A stretch of 64,000 nucleotides of DNA from Flavobacterium saccharophilum (GCF_900142735.1 NZ_FRBY01000004.1:434001-498000), one strand, 5' to 3'. Numbered from the stretch's first letter, positions 19,927 to 28,258 are shown. Notes: generated from the sequence alone by a model not told the origin. Made by a program: numbers and translations.

Positions 19927-21207
19927 ATGTCTAATAAAGCATCTAATTTCAGGTTTATTTTAAAAACATCCATAGCGGCATTTGGTACTTATTTTTGTAT
20001 GTATGCTTTCAGGAAACCTTTTACGGTAGCCACATTCGACCATATGTCCTTCTGGGGAATTGACTATAAAATATTGCTGATTTTAGCGCAGGTTTTAGGG
20101 TATACGTTATCTAAGTTTTTGGGAATCAAGATTATTTCAGAATTGAAATCATCAAAAAGAATTCTTTATTTAATAAGCTTTATTGCGATTTCAGAATTGG
20201 CATTACTAGGTTTTGCACTAGTGCCTGCACCTTATAACATCGCATTTTTATTCATAAACGGACTGCCTCTCGGAATGATTTGGGGAATCGTTTTCTCTTA
20301 TATAGAAGGAAGAAAAACAACCGAATTATTAGGCGTTATTTTATGTTCAAGTTTTATAGTTTCCTCGGGCGCGGCAAAGTCTGTCGGTTCCTTTGTCTTG
20401 AAGGTTTTGGGATGCAATGAGTTTTGGATGCCTTTTGTTTCGGGATTGATTTTTATAATTCCGTTAATCGTATTTTCATTGTTTTTGGAGAAAATCCCAA
20501 ATCCGGATAGCGAAGATTTGGCTTTACGATCGAAAAGAAGACCGTTGAGTAAAAAAGAACGCGCTTCGTTATTTCAGCAATTTGCTTTTCCGTTAACGGC
20601 CATTATCATCTTCTACGCGATGCTAACGGCCATGAGAGAATTTAGGGATAATTTTGCCAGAGAATTATGGGATACTTTAGGGTATAAAGAAAGTATTTCA
20701 ATTTATATGTATTCTGAAATTCCAATTGCGATTTCAGTGCTGGTAATTTTGGGTTTCTTAGGAAGCATGAAAAACAACTACAAGGCGTTTAAAAGGTATC
20801 ATTTGGTTTTGTTTATTGGTTCATTGCTTATTGGGTTAACGACTTTTTTATTTCAAAAGCATTTAATGGGGCCACTTCCGTGGATGATCATTTCAGGTTT
20901 TGGAATGTACGTTTGTTATGTTCCGTTTAACGGTCTGTTTTTCGACCGAATGATTGCCACTTATAAAATTGATGGAAACACTGGTTTTTTAATTTACATC
21001 GCCGATGCTTTTGGTTATTTAGGAAGCGTTTTGGTCTTGTTTTTCAAAAATTTTGGTGACAAGAATATTTCACTCTTAAGCTTTTTTACCACTTGTATTT
21101 ATCTGTTATCCTTTGTCGGGATAATTACAACCATAATGTCGTTTAATTACTTTAAGCGCAAATTCAAAAAAACAATAAAAATTAACACCACTCCTTTATA
21201 CACCTGA
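19927..21207 (+). CDS. DUF5690 family membrane transporter
   Basis: A 426-residue polytopic membrane protein with about 12 hydrophobic segments. It begins with F-R-F-I-L-K-T-S-I-A-A-F-G-T-Y-F-C-M-Y-A-F-R-K-P-F, characteristic of the DUF5690 group, which resembles major-facilitator sugar-phosphate or organophosphate carriers (KPF in helix 1). The family has no proven substrate. It is followed after 44 bp by the FAD oxidoreductase and then by the phosphonatase-like hydrolase, a recurring neighbourhood for phosphonate catabolism. Inference: an inner-membrane phosphonate (for example aminoethylphosphonate derivative) importer. Confidence 0.8.
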   Translation: MSNKASNFRFILKTSIAAFGTYFCMYAFRKPFTVATFDHMSFWGIDYKILLILAQVLGYTLSKFLGIKIISELKSSKRILYLISFIAISELALLGFALVPAPYNIAFLFINGLPLGMIWGIVFSYIEGRKTTELLGVILCSSFIVSSGAAKSVGSFVLKVLGCNEFWMPFVSGLIFIIPLIVFSLFLEKIPNPDSEDLALRSKRRPLSKKERASLFQQFAFPLTAIIIFYAMLTAMREFRDNFARELWDTLGYKESISIYMYSEIPIAISVLVILGFLGSMKNNYKAFKRYHLVLFIGSLLIGLTTFLFQKHLMGPLPWMIISGFGMYVCYVPFNGLFFDRMIATYKIDGNTGFLIYIADAFGYLGSVLVLFFKNFGDKNISLLSFFTTCIYLLSFVGIITTIMSFNYFKRKFKKTIKINTTPLYT

Positions 21208-21251
21208 ACAAAGGAAAAATTAGAATAAATAAATTACACAAACACAAAAAC

Positions 21252-22409
21252 ATGAAAGAGAAATATGATTTAATAATTGTAGGGTCGGGAGTTTTAGGCA
21301 CATTTCATGCCTACCACGCTTTACACAAAGGAATGTCAGTTGCTATTCTGGAAAAAAATAGCAAACCCGAAGGCGCCACCGTTCGAAATTTTGGTCAGGT
21401 TGTACCATCAGGAATGGACAGAAAATGGCAAAACTTCGGAAAAGAAAGTTTAAAAATTTACAAAGATATTCAGTCCCAATTTGATATCAGTATTCGTCAG
21501 AACGGAACGGTTTATTTGGCTTCAAACGACGAAGAAATGCAATTGATAGAAGAGTTGCATCAAATCAATATTTCAAATGATTACGAATCTAATTTGCTGA
21601 CAAAAGAACAATGTCTGACAAAATACGCCGGATTGCGATCTGATTATTGTACAGGAGGATTATTTTTTCCACAGGAAGTAACGGTTGAACCTTCAACAAT
21701 GATTCATAAATTACATCAATACATGATAGCCAATTTAGGTCTTGATTTATTTATGAATACCACTGTTTTGAATGTTGAAAACAGAACTGATGGAGTAGTG
21801 GCAACCACTTCTGCCGGACAAGAATACAAAGCTTTAAAAATCATTATCTGTAACGGAAGTGATTTCAAAATACTGTATCCTGAAATTTACAACAGCAGTG
21901 ATTTGGTTGTTTCTAAACTTCAGATGTTGCAAACTAAACCTCAAAATAACTATAAATTAGATGGTTCTATTTTGACGGGATTAACGATTAGAAGATATGA
22001 ATCTTTTGAAGAATGTAAATCGTATGCGACAATAAAGGCAAAAGAAAATCCCGATAGTTTTGAGAAGAAATACGGGGTTCACATTTTATTCAAGCAAGCG
22101 CTGGACGGATCTGTAATTTTAGGAGATTCACACGAATATGCTCCGGCAAAAGATATTGATTCCCTTGGATTTGATTTGAATATGGATATTGACAATTTCA
22201 TGATTGAAGAAGCCAAAAAGATAATCGATTTGCCAACGTATGAAATCCAAAACAGATGGTTCGGAATGTATTCACAATGCAAAACCAAAGATATTTTTGA
22301 GCATACAGTTGATGAAAATATTCATATCATAACCGGAATTGGAGGCAAAGGAATGACCGGAAGCGCAGGATTTGCCAAACATAATATTGCCAAAATTTTT
22401 AATGTTTAA
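21252..22409 (+). CDS. FAD-dependent oxidoreductase, TIGR03364 (HpnW-type)
   Basis: A 385-residue DAO-family flavoprotein. The dinucleotide-binding motif is D-L-I-I-V-G-S-G-V-L-G-T-F-H-A at residues 6-20, followed by EGATVRNFGQVVPSG, a signature of the TIGR03364 group. The C-terminus (ITGIGGKGMTGSAGFAKHNIA) closes the FAD site. Proteins of this group are known from phosphonate gene clusters, where related flavin oxidases oxidise aminoethylphosphonate derivatives. The phosphonatase-like gene follows after 157 bp. Inference: it generates a phosphonoaldehyde for that hydrolase. There is no signal peptide. Confidence 0.85.
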   Translation: MKEKYDLIIVGSGVLGTFHAYHALHKGMSVAILEKNSKPEGATVRNFGQVVPSGMDRKWQNFGKESLKIYKDIQSQFDISIRQNGTVYLASNDEEMQLIEELHQINISNDYESNLLTKEQCLTKYAGLRSDYCTGGLFFPQEVTVEPSTMIHKLHQYMIANLGLDLFMNTTVLNVENRTDGVVATTSAGQEYKALKIIICNGSDFKILYPEIYNSSDLVVSKLQMLQTKPQNNYKLDGSILTGLTIRRYESFEECKSYATIKAKENPDSFEKKYGVHILFKQALDGSVILGDSHEYAPAKDIDSLGFDLNMDIDNFMIEEAKKIIDLPTYEIQNRWFGMYSQCKTKDIFEHTVDENIHIITGIGGKGMTGSAGFAKHNIAKIFNV

Positions 22410-22415
22410 TTTTTC

Positions 22416-22512
22416 TAGCCACTCCCGATAGCTATCGATAAAGGATTAAAAAGATTTAAAAAAAATCTGCCTTAATCTGCTTCAATCTGTAAAAATCTGC
22501 GTGAAAAATTAA
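22416..22512. repeat. Intergenic repeats: CCCGATAG palindrome and AATCTGC block
   Basis: TAGCCACTCCCGATAGCT at 22416-22433, partly palindromic to 22439, is followed by four AATCTG(C/T) units up to 22500 and then GTGAA. The first string recurs exactly at 23371-23388, and the AATCTGC block recurs at 41213-41321. It lies between two cooperating genes (FAD oxidoreductase and HAD hydrolase) and may affect processing of their transcript. Confidence 0.7.
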
Positions 22513-22566
22513 GCACAATTACATTCAACATGTAAATACATGTTCACAAAAAATAAAACACACAAA

Positions 22567-23247
22567 ATGAAAATTAATGAAATTGAAATGGTCGTTTTTG
22601 ATATGGCCGGAACAACAATAAACGAACAAAATATAGTATACAAATCACTGCATAAAGCCATCAATAAATTCGGAATTGAAGTTTCGTTGGAATTGGTATT
22701 GTCATTAGGTGCAGGAAAAGAAAAACATCAGGCCATAAAAGATATTTTAAAGCACATCAACAATACAGATTCAAATACATCAAATTTAATCTTTGAATAT
22801 TTCAAGGAAATACTGGATCAGGAATATTTGTCTGCAAAAGTGTTACCAATTGAAGGTGTCGAAAATGTACTTCAAAACCTTAAAAAAGATGGTGTAAAAG
22901 TAGTTTTAAACACAGGGTATAGCAGTCATGTCGCCAATACATTATTAGAAAAATTAAACTGGAAAAAAGACAATCAGTTTGATGCTTTAATTACAGCTGA
23001 TGATGTTGTACTAGGCCGTCCTTTTCCGGATATGATCCACAAAGCGATGCAGTTGTTTGCTATTACAGATGCTTCAAAAGTATTAAAAGCAGGAGATTCA
23101 GCTATTGATATTGAAGAAGGTAAGAATGCAAAATGCGGTATTACAATCGGCGTTTTATCAGGAGCGCAAACACGATCTCAACTCGAAGAAGCAAAGCCTG
23201 ATTATATTTTAGAATCTCTGGCCTCTTTATATAGTATTGAGAATTAA
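22567..23247 (+). CDS. Phosphonatase-like HAD hydrolase (PhnX-like)
   Basis: A 226-residue cytoplasmic HAD enzyme. Motif I is F-D11-M-A13-G-T-T. The second Asp of the normal DxD is Ala, exactly as in phosphonoacetaldehyde hydrolase (DWAGTT), which argues against a plain phosphatase. Cap-domain residues GAGKEKHQAI (around 51-60) include candidate lysines. Motif II is N-T-G-Y-S-S, and motif III/IV is VLKAGDSAIDIEEGKNA. It matches the phosphonatase-like group TIGR03351. The start at 22567 follows an A-rich leader; an earlier ATG at 22540 would add nine residues. Expected reaction: hydrolysis of a C-P bond beta to a carbonyl. Confidence 0.85.
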   Translation: MKINEIEMVVFDMAGTTINEQNIVYKSLHKAINKFGIEVSLELVLSLGAGKEKHQAIKDILKHINNTDSNTSNLIFEYFKEILDQEYLSAKVLPIEGVENVLQNLKKDGVKVVLNTGYSSHVANTLLEKLNWKKDNQFDALITADDVVLGRPFPDMIHKAMQLFAITDASKVLKAGDSAIDIEEGKNAKCGITIGVLSGAQTRSQLEEAKPDYILESLASLYSIEN

Positions 23248-23256
23248 AGAGCTCTT

Positions 23257-23517
23257 TTTTTTAACACATAGGAACATAGATTTTAGGCACTCAGAAAGGC
23301 GTTTCACTTTTTTGAAAACACATAGCTATGCCCTTTATTTAAAATAAATAATGTTTTTATGTATTAAAAATAGCCACTCCCGATAGCTTTTTTGGATAGA
23401 AGATTAAAAATAAAAATCTAATGGATCTGCGTGAATAATGATACACATCGCTATGTGTTTTCAAAAAAGTGAAATGCCTTTTTACATATTTTATGCTATG
23501 TTTCTATGTGTTTAAAA
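23257..23517. repeat. Long imperfect inverted repeat (ACATAG family) with nested repeat
   Basis: The outer arms are AACACATAG...ACATAG (from 23257) and CTATGT...CTATGTGTT (to 23517). The inner arms are 33 bases, 23298-23330 and 23446-23478, matching with two mismatches. Between them lies a piece of another family (TAGCCACTCCCGATAGCT, 23371-23388, and ATCTGCGTGAA). This fills most of the 341-bp gap between the HAD hydrolase and the phosphodiesterase; nothing gene-like is present. Confidence 0.8.
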
Positions 23518-23588
23518 TGTTCGCAACGTATTAAAATAGAATTCTTTATAAGTAAATAAATAGTAACCCATTAAAACAATTCAACCCA

Positions 23589-25265
23589 ATGAAAAAGATT
23601 TTTAGATTAAGTTACGTTACAATTCTGGCAAGTGTACTTTTAGTTACATCTTGTACCAACGATACAACATTTACGAGCGACGAAAGCGCTGTAAATGCGA
23701 ATAAAACGAATTCCAAAACAGCCAAGACAGCACTTGCCGGAGGCGTTAAAAAACTCCTTATTATTGGTATTGATGGCTGTCGCGGAGATGCTTTAATGGG
23801 CGCCAACACGCCAAATGTTCATGCTTTATTACCGAATTCAGTTTACAGTTTAGATGCTTTAACAGAAGCGCCAACCTGGAGCGGAAACGGCTGGTCGACG
23901 ATGCTTAGTGGTGTAACACATTTAAAACATGGCGTTACGGATAACTCTTTTTCAAGTCCGAATTTCGGAACCTATCCAAGTTTTTTAAAACGTCTTGAAA
24001 CTTACAATGCCTCTTTGAGAACAATGTCTATTGTTCATTGGGCGCCAATCAATACTTACATTGTAGACGGAATTGATTTGGAGAAAACCCTTACCACAGA
24101 TTTAGCGGTAAAAAATGAAGTTGTTGCGGCTTTGACAAACGACAATCCGGATGCTTTATTTTTACATTTTGATGATGTAGATCACGCCGGTCACAGCTAC
24201 GGATTTTCATTGAATGTACCACAATATAAATCTAGTATTGAAACTACTGATGGTTATATTGGAGAGATTTTAACTGCTTTAAAAAACAGACCCAATTATG
24301 CCAACGAAGACTGGCTGGTTGTTGTTGCACCGGATCATGGTGGAACATTGGCAGGATCTCACGGAGGATCATCTTATGAAGAAAGAAATATTTTTACCAT
24401 CTTCAACAATAAGAATTTCACTTCAACAAAAATTGAAAAACCAGTTGATCCAACAACATCAATCACAGGAAGTTTTGCCCATTTTAATGCAAATAACAAA
24501 TATGCTTCAACGACGAATGCACTTTACAATTTCGGAACTTCAAGTTTTACGGTTGAATGCAGAGTAAAAACTTCAGGGTATTCTAGTGATCCTGCTTTAG
24601 TTTCAAATAAAAATTGGGCAAGTGGTAAAAATCGTGGATTTGTAATTTGTGCCAATACAGGAGGAGTATGGAAAGTAAATATCGGAGACACTCAAAATCG
24701 TGTAGATATTTCCGGAGGTACAATCACCGACGGAAAATGGCATCATTTAACTTTGGTGGTAGATCGTACAGCTAAATTGGTTAAAACCTATCAGGATGGC
24801 GCTTTTGTTGGTCAGGCTACGATTCCAAATAACTTTGGAAGTTTGACTTCAGGATTGCCATTTGCAGTGGGGCAGGACGGAACATTAACGTACGGCGCCA
24901 ATGTAAACGGAAATATTGCAGAGGTTCGTGTATGGAATAAAGCTTTAGCTGAAGCTTCTATCTTAAATTATACTTGCTCATCTGTTACTTCTTCTCATCC
25001 GGACTACGCCAATCTTATTGGTTATTGGAAAGGAAATAATGGTTCAGGAAATAGTTTTACAGATTCAAGTACAAAGCAAATACCTCTTACGTTTGCTAAT
25101 ACACCAACATGGACAACAAGTACAGCTACCTTAAAATGCGGAACAGCAACTGGAGTTGTTCCAAAAATGGTAGATATCGCCTATTCTTCTCTACAATGGT
25201 TTGGAGTACCGATCAACTCAGGATGGTCGTTAGACGGACGCTCATGGCTTCCGGCGGGAAATTAA
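23589..25265 (+). CDS. Alkaline-phosphatase-superfamily phosphodiesterase lipoprotein with inserted LamG
   Basis: A 558-residue probable lipoprotein (lipobox LLVTSC, C22). Residues 53-285 show the nucleotide-pyrophosphatase/phosphonoacetate-hydrolase fold: metal-binding D62 in IIGIDGCRGD, candidate nucleophile T96 in EAPTWSG, then D195-D196-V-D198-H-A-G-H and A-P-D249-H250-G-G. Residues about 295-505 are a LamG/concanavalin-like carbohydrate-binding domain (FTVECRVKT, GKWHHLTLVVDRT, AEVRVWNKAL). The phosphatase fold then resumes at about 523-555 (KMVDIAYSSLQWFGVPI...SLDGR), so LamG is inserted in the enzyme. Inference: a surface enzyme that releases phospho- or phosphono-headgroups from lipids or glycans for the neighbouring uptake genes. 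Confidence 0.85.
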   Translation: MKKIFRLSYVTILASVLLVTSCTNDTTFTSDESAVNANKTNSKTAKTALAGGVKKLLIIGIDGCRGDALMGANTPNVHALLPNSVYSLDALTEAPTWSGNGWSTMLSGVTHLKHGVTDNSFSSPNFGTYPSFLKRLETYNASLRTMSIVHWAPINTYIVDGIDLEKTLTTDLAVKNEVVAALTNDNPDALFLHFDDVDHAGHSYGFSLNVPQYKSSIETTDGYIGEILTALKNRPNYANEDWLVVVAPDHGGTLAGSHGGSSYEERNIFTIFNNKNFTSTKIEKPVDPTTSITGSFAHFNANNKYASTTNALYNFGTSSFTVECRVKTSGYSSDPALVSNKNWASGKNRGFVICANTGGVWKVNIGDTQNRVDISGGTITDGKWHHLTLVVDRTAKLVKTYQDGAFVGQATIPNNFGSLTSGLPFAVGQDGTLTYGANVNGNIAEVRVWNKALAEASILNYTCSSVTSSHPDYANLIGYWKGNNGSGNSFTDSSTKQIPLTFANTPTWTTSTATLKCGTATGVVPKMVDIAYSSLQWFGVPINSGWSLDGRSWLPAGN

Positions 25266-25327
25266 TTCAGTTTGTGTTTTTTATTGTTAAAAGGTTGTCT
25301 CTGTTTCTGGAGATGACCTTTTTTTTA

Positions 25328-25461
25328 TTTAACCGCAAAGTTTTTTTACCGCAATCCCGATAGCTATCGGGAGCTAAGGTTTACGCAAGGTTCGCAAAGT
25401 TTTAAAGCCAAAGCTTTGCGAACATTGCGTTTTTATTTTCTTTGCGAACATTGCGGTTAAA
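25328..25461. repeat. TTAACCGCAA-bounded palindromic repeat, copy 1
   Basis: Terminal inverted repeats TTTAACCGCAA (25328-25338) and TTGCGGTTAAA (25451-25461). Inside are TCCCGATAGCTATCGGGA (25355-25372) and a GCAAAG/CTTTGC hairpin. Other copies are at 28099, 35048 and 36110. It lies between convergent genes. Confidence 0.85.
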
Positions 25462-25472
25462 TATAACGCAGA

Positions 25473-26057
25473 TTAGCTATTACTTTCGGAGTAGAAGTAA
25501 AGCACAAGCATAACACAATTTTCGGAAGTTCTGTTTTCAGGAACGTGTGGATGTCTTCCATTAAAACATAAAGAATCACCTTCACTCACAAGTACTTCAA
25601 CATCATCAATAATATAAGTCACGCTTCCTTTGATGATGTATTTAAATTCCCAGGCATCTGTAATTACTTTTTCACGTTTGCAATTGGGTTCAACTTCAAG
25701 GATTACAGCTTCAAAACCAATAGAATTAATGCTTTTACTGAAAATATGATAGTAATTAAAACCAGTTGTTTCGGCTTTGTCTTCTTTCTCTATCTTTTGA
25801 TAGTCTTCTTTTTTAATGTGGATGTATTTGGCATTTTTGGTATTTTCTACACCTTCAAAAAAGTAACTGACATCGGTATTTAAGGATTGTATTAATTCAA
25901 TTAAAACGGGTAGGGACGGTATGGTTCGGCCGTTTTCGATTCTCGAAATTAGTCCGTTACTAACGCCGGCTCTGTTGGCAACTTCATGAATAGTCAATGA
26001 ATTTTTCTTTCTAATTTCTTTTAATCTTTTTCCAATACCAATTAAAAAATCTTCCAT
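25473..26057 (-). CDS. XRE-family regulator with cupin sensor domain
   Basis: A 194-residue regulator. Residues 8-65 form an XRE helix-turn-helix (IGKRLKEIRKKNSLTIHEVANRAGVS, then ISRIENGRTIPSL). Residues 115-190 form a small cupin (WEFKYIIKGSVTYIIDDVEVLVSEGDS, HPHVPENRT). XRE-cupin proteins usually sense small metabolites, and this subtype is frequent beside amine or phosphonate catabolic genes. It converges on the phosphodiesterase gene, separated by a repeat element. It is the likely local regulator of the phosphonate genes (inference from position). Confidence 0.85.
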   Translation of the reverse strand: MEDFLIGIGKRLKEIRKKNSLTIHEVANRAGVSNGLISRIENGRTIPSLPVLIELIQSLNTDVSYFFEGVENTKNAKYIHIKKEDYQKIEKEDKAETTGFNYYHIFSKSINSIGFEAVILEVEPNCKREKVITDAWEFKYIIKGSVTYIIDDVEVLVSEGDSLCFNGRHPHVPENRTSENCVMLVLYFYSESNS

Positions 26058-26136
26058 AATAAAACCTGTAGTTTAAATGGTAAATATAATACATAGTCTC
26101 CAATGTTTAGTTTTTAATCTGAGGCAAAACTTAACA

Positions 26137-26165
26137 TTGGGGCGTTATTTTTAAAGGTATATTTG
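26137..26165 (+). promoter_or_regulatory. Promoter TTG-N18-TATATTTG
   Basis: TTG at 26137-26139, 18 bases, then TATATTTG at 26158-26165. This fits the Bacteroidota -33/-7 consensus. It would drive the Lys-rich gene at 26247 with a leader of about 75 bases. Confidence 0.65.
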
Positions 26166-26246
26166 TTAATAATTAATTAACATTCAGTTAAAATGTAAAT
26201 AACATTGAAAATTATTTAAAATTTCACTCTAATAATATATCTGCAC

Positions 26247-26795
26247 ATGAAAGAAAAAGAAAATGAATTAAATGAAAACTCTGAAAACGATAGTTTAAAA
26301 ACCAGTGAGCAAACTCTTGAAAATGAAATTGCTTCTGACAATGACATAAAAACAGAAACAACAGATTTAAAACCATCGGCAGTAAAGCCAAAAACGATCG
26401 TAACAAAAAAGAAACCCGTTAAAAAGACTGAAGTTCTAGTACCAGAAACTACAGAACAAAAAGAAGAAACTGTTTCGGCTGAGGCTTTGGAAAAAACGGA
26501 AGAAATTGTTTCAGAAGATAAAAATAATAGTAAATCTAAAAAGAAGAAGATCAAGATGAAAGAAAAAGACGCAAAAGACAAGGACAAAGAGAAAGCAAAA
26601 AAGAAAAAACAAGTAGCTAAGAAAAAAGAAAAAGCGAAAGAGGATAAAAAGAAAGAGAAAGCTAAAAAGGCAAAACAAAAAGCAAAAGCTAAAAAGAAAG
26701 CCAAAGCGAAAAAAGCAAAAGACAAAGCTAAAGCGAAAAAAATCGCTAAAAAGAAAGCGAAAAGATCGAAATCAAAATCGAAAAAGAAGAAATAA
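26247..26795 (+). CDS. Histone-H1-like Lys-rich protein with acidic N-terminus
   Basis: A 182-residue low-complexity protein with two opposite halves. Residues 1-95 are acidic, rich in E, D, S and T (with a KKK patch near 54). Residues 96-182 are almost entirely K, A, D and E with AKKKAK-type repeats, resembling the C-terminal tails of H1-like nucleoid proteins. It is expected to be disordered and to bind nucleic acid through the tail; the acidic half could act as an internal counter-ion. It has a good promoter upstream and a strong terminator downstream, which supports a real gene. The long antisense frame here (26216-26725) is a composition shadow. No specific function is claimed. Confidence 0.7.
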   Translation: MKEKENELNENSENDSLKTSEQTLENEIASDNDIKTETTDLKPSAVKPKTIVTKKKPVKKTEVLVPETTEQKEETVSAEALEKTEEIVSEDKNNSKSKKKKIKMKEKDAKDKDKEKAKKKKQVAKKKEKAKEDKKKEKAKKAKQKAKAKKKAKAKKAKDKAKAKKIAKKKAKRSKSKSKKKK

Positions 26796-26797
26796 AA

Positions 26798-26830
26798 ATA
26801 AAGCCCTGAAATTTCAGGGCTTTATTTTTT
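26798..26830. terminator. Bidirectional terminator, 28-bp perfect palindrome
   Basis: Positions 26798-26825 form a perfect palindrome centred between 26811 and 26812 (arm AAAGCCCTGAAA and its complement). A/T tracts flank both sides. It terminates the Lys-rich gene and overlaps the stop codon of hxlR (26822-26824). Confidence 0.9.
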
Positions 26831-27178
26831 TACTGCAGTATTCTTTTCTTTATTCCGAATGTGTTCCCGATGCGAGATTCCCCAATTGATCATTTCAGCT
26901 ATAATAGGTCCAAAAGATTGACAATATTCTGTTGATTCATAAAGTATTGGCACTTTCGCATCACGGTCTTCTGTTCTTTTAACCAGATTATTGAGTTCCA
27001 TATCTTTTAATTCTTTCGAAAGCATACGCGATGTAATTCCGGGAATACTTTGCTGAATTTCCTTGAAGCGCGTATTTCCATTACAAATGGAGTTGATAAT
27101 AGGCAATTTCCATTTCCCTCCCAAAACATGTAAAGTATCCTGAAGCGCCTGAAACTCTTCCTTCTGATTTCTCGCCAT
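26822..27178 (-). CDS. HxlR-family transcriptional regulator
   Basis: A 118-residue winged-helix protein: LQDTLHVLGGKWKLPIINSICNGNTRFKEIQQSIPGITSRMLSKELKDME is the standard HxlR core (residues 11-60). It is normally a repressor of a divergent oxidoreductase gene that responds to electrophiles. No cysteine of the YodB type is visible near the N-terminus; the only cysteines are in SICNGN and EYCQSF. It is divergent from the SDR at 27344, with palindromes in the 165-bp gap. Confidence 0.9.
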   Translation of the reverse strand: MARNQKEEFQALQDTLHVLGGKWKLPIINSICNGNTRFKEIQQSIPGITSRMLSKELKDMELNNLVKRTEDRDAKVPILYESTEYCQSFGPIIAEMINWGISHREHIRNKEKNTAVKK

Positions 27179-27265
27179 AGCTAGTATTTATTGTGAAAAT
27201 ATTTTAATAAAGATAATAAAGGCTTGCAAAATATAAAAGAAGAAATTCTTTATGATAATGATTTT

Positions 27266-27318
27266 GGTATACTCCATGATACCGCTAAGAAAGTAATATA
27301 CTTTCAGATTTAACTTTG
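27266..27318 (+). promoter_or_regulatory. Divergent operator/promoter for hxlR and SDR
   Basis: Two inverted repeats precede the SDR: GGTAT-N8-ATACC (27266-27283) and GAAAGTA-ATA-TACTTTC (27289-27305). They are followed by a perfect -7 element TAACTTTG at 27311-27318. The second palindrome occupies the -33 region, the expected place for repressor binding by HxlR. Confidence 0.65.
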
Positions 27319-27343
27319 TACCGTTAATTTAAAACATAAAAAA

Positions 27344-28087
27344 ATGGACAATTTAAAAAATAAAGTTGCCGTAATTACCGGAGGAAATAGTGGTATTGGT
27401 TACGCAACAGCAAAACAATTTAAAGAACAAGGAGCAACCGTTATAATCACCGGAAGAAGAAAAGAAGCAATTGAAAAAGCAGCTACAGAATTAGGAGTGC
27501 ATGCCATCGTTGCGGATCAGTCTCTTGTTTCAGATATTGAAAATCTGGCTGCAAAAGTAAAAGAAGATTTTGGACAAGTGGATATTCTTTTTATAAATGC
27601 TGGAATTGCTGGTTTGGGAACGATTGAACAAGCAACAGAGACTTTGTATGATGATATTATGAATATCAATTTAAAAGGAGCTTATTTCACTTTAAGCAAA
27701 TTTATTCCAATCTTGAAAGATGGCGCATCTGTAGTATTTCTTTCTTCTAATACTGCCAGCATGAGTGGAGCGGGATCATCCATTTATTCTTCAAGTAAGA
27801 CCGCACTGAATACTGTGATGAAAATTGCAGCTGTAGAATTAGCGCCACGAAAAATCAGAGTAAATTCGGTTAGTCCTGGCCCAACAGAAACAGAAGTAAT
27901 GAAAAAAGTAGGTTTAGATGAAACGACTGTAAAATCTATTATGGATGTTGTGGTTGATAGAATTCCCCTAAAACAAATGGGAACTTCAGAAGATGTTGCC
28001 AAAATGGTTTCGCATTTAAGTAGTGATGCTTCAAAATTCATCACCGGCGCTGATTTTATTATGGATGGGGGAATGGTTTTAGCTTAA
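27344..28087 (+). CDS. SDR family oxidoreductase
   Basis: A 247-residue classical short-chain dehydrogenase: T-G-G-N-S-G-I-G at residues 12-19, N-A-G at 85-87, catalytic serine at S134/S135, Y148-S-S-S-K152, and PGPTET after it. NADP preference is suggested by the GRRK after strand 2. The usual role is reduction of small aldehydes, ketones or quinones. It is divergent from hxlR, so it is probably induced by reactive electrophiles. Confidence 0.92.
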   Translation: MDNLKNKVAVITGGNSGIGYATAKQFKEQGATVIITGRRKEAIEKAATELGVHAIVADQSLVSDIENLAAKVKEDFGQVDILFINAGIAGLGTIEQATETLYDDIMNINLKGAYFTLSKFIPILKDGASVVFLSSNTASMSGAGSSIYSSSKTALNTVMKIAAVELAPRKIRVNSVSPGPTETEVMKKVGLDETTVKSIMDVVVDRIPLKQMGTSEDVAKMVSHLSSDASKFITGADFIMDGGMVLA

Positions 28088-28098
28088 AGACTTAAAAG

Positions 28099-28219
28099 TT
28101 TAACCGCAAAGGGCGCTAAGAGCTACACAAAGGTCGCAAAGTTATTATCATATAGCTTTGCGATCTTTGCGTTTAAATAAAGTCCTATTGATTAAAACCC
28201 TTGCGCATCTTGCGGTTAA
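28099..28219. repeat. TTAACCGCAA-bounded palindromic repeat, copy 2
   Basis: TTTAACCGCAAA at 28099 and TTGCGGTTAA at 28210-28219 are the terminal arms. AAGGTCGCAAAG and CTTTGCGATCTTTGCG form the internal hairpin. This copy lacks the CCCGATAG palindrome. It separates the SDR gene from the first promoter module. Confidence 0.8.
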
Positions 28220-28258
28220 GTCTCAAAGTTAAGTCTCAAAACATTTCAAATTTCACGC

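Noticed and set aside
26216..26725. Long minus-strand frame opposite the Lys-rich gene
   Set aside because: Its phenylalanine/leucine/serine-rich composition is the mirror of AAA/AAG codons; there is a good promoter and terminator for the plus-strand gene only.
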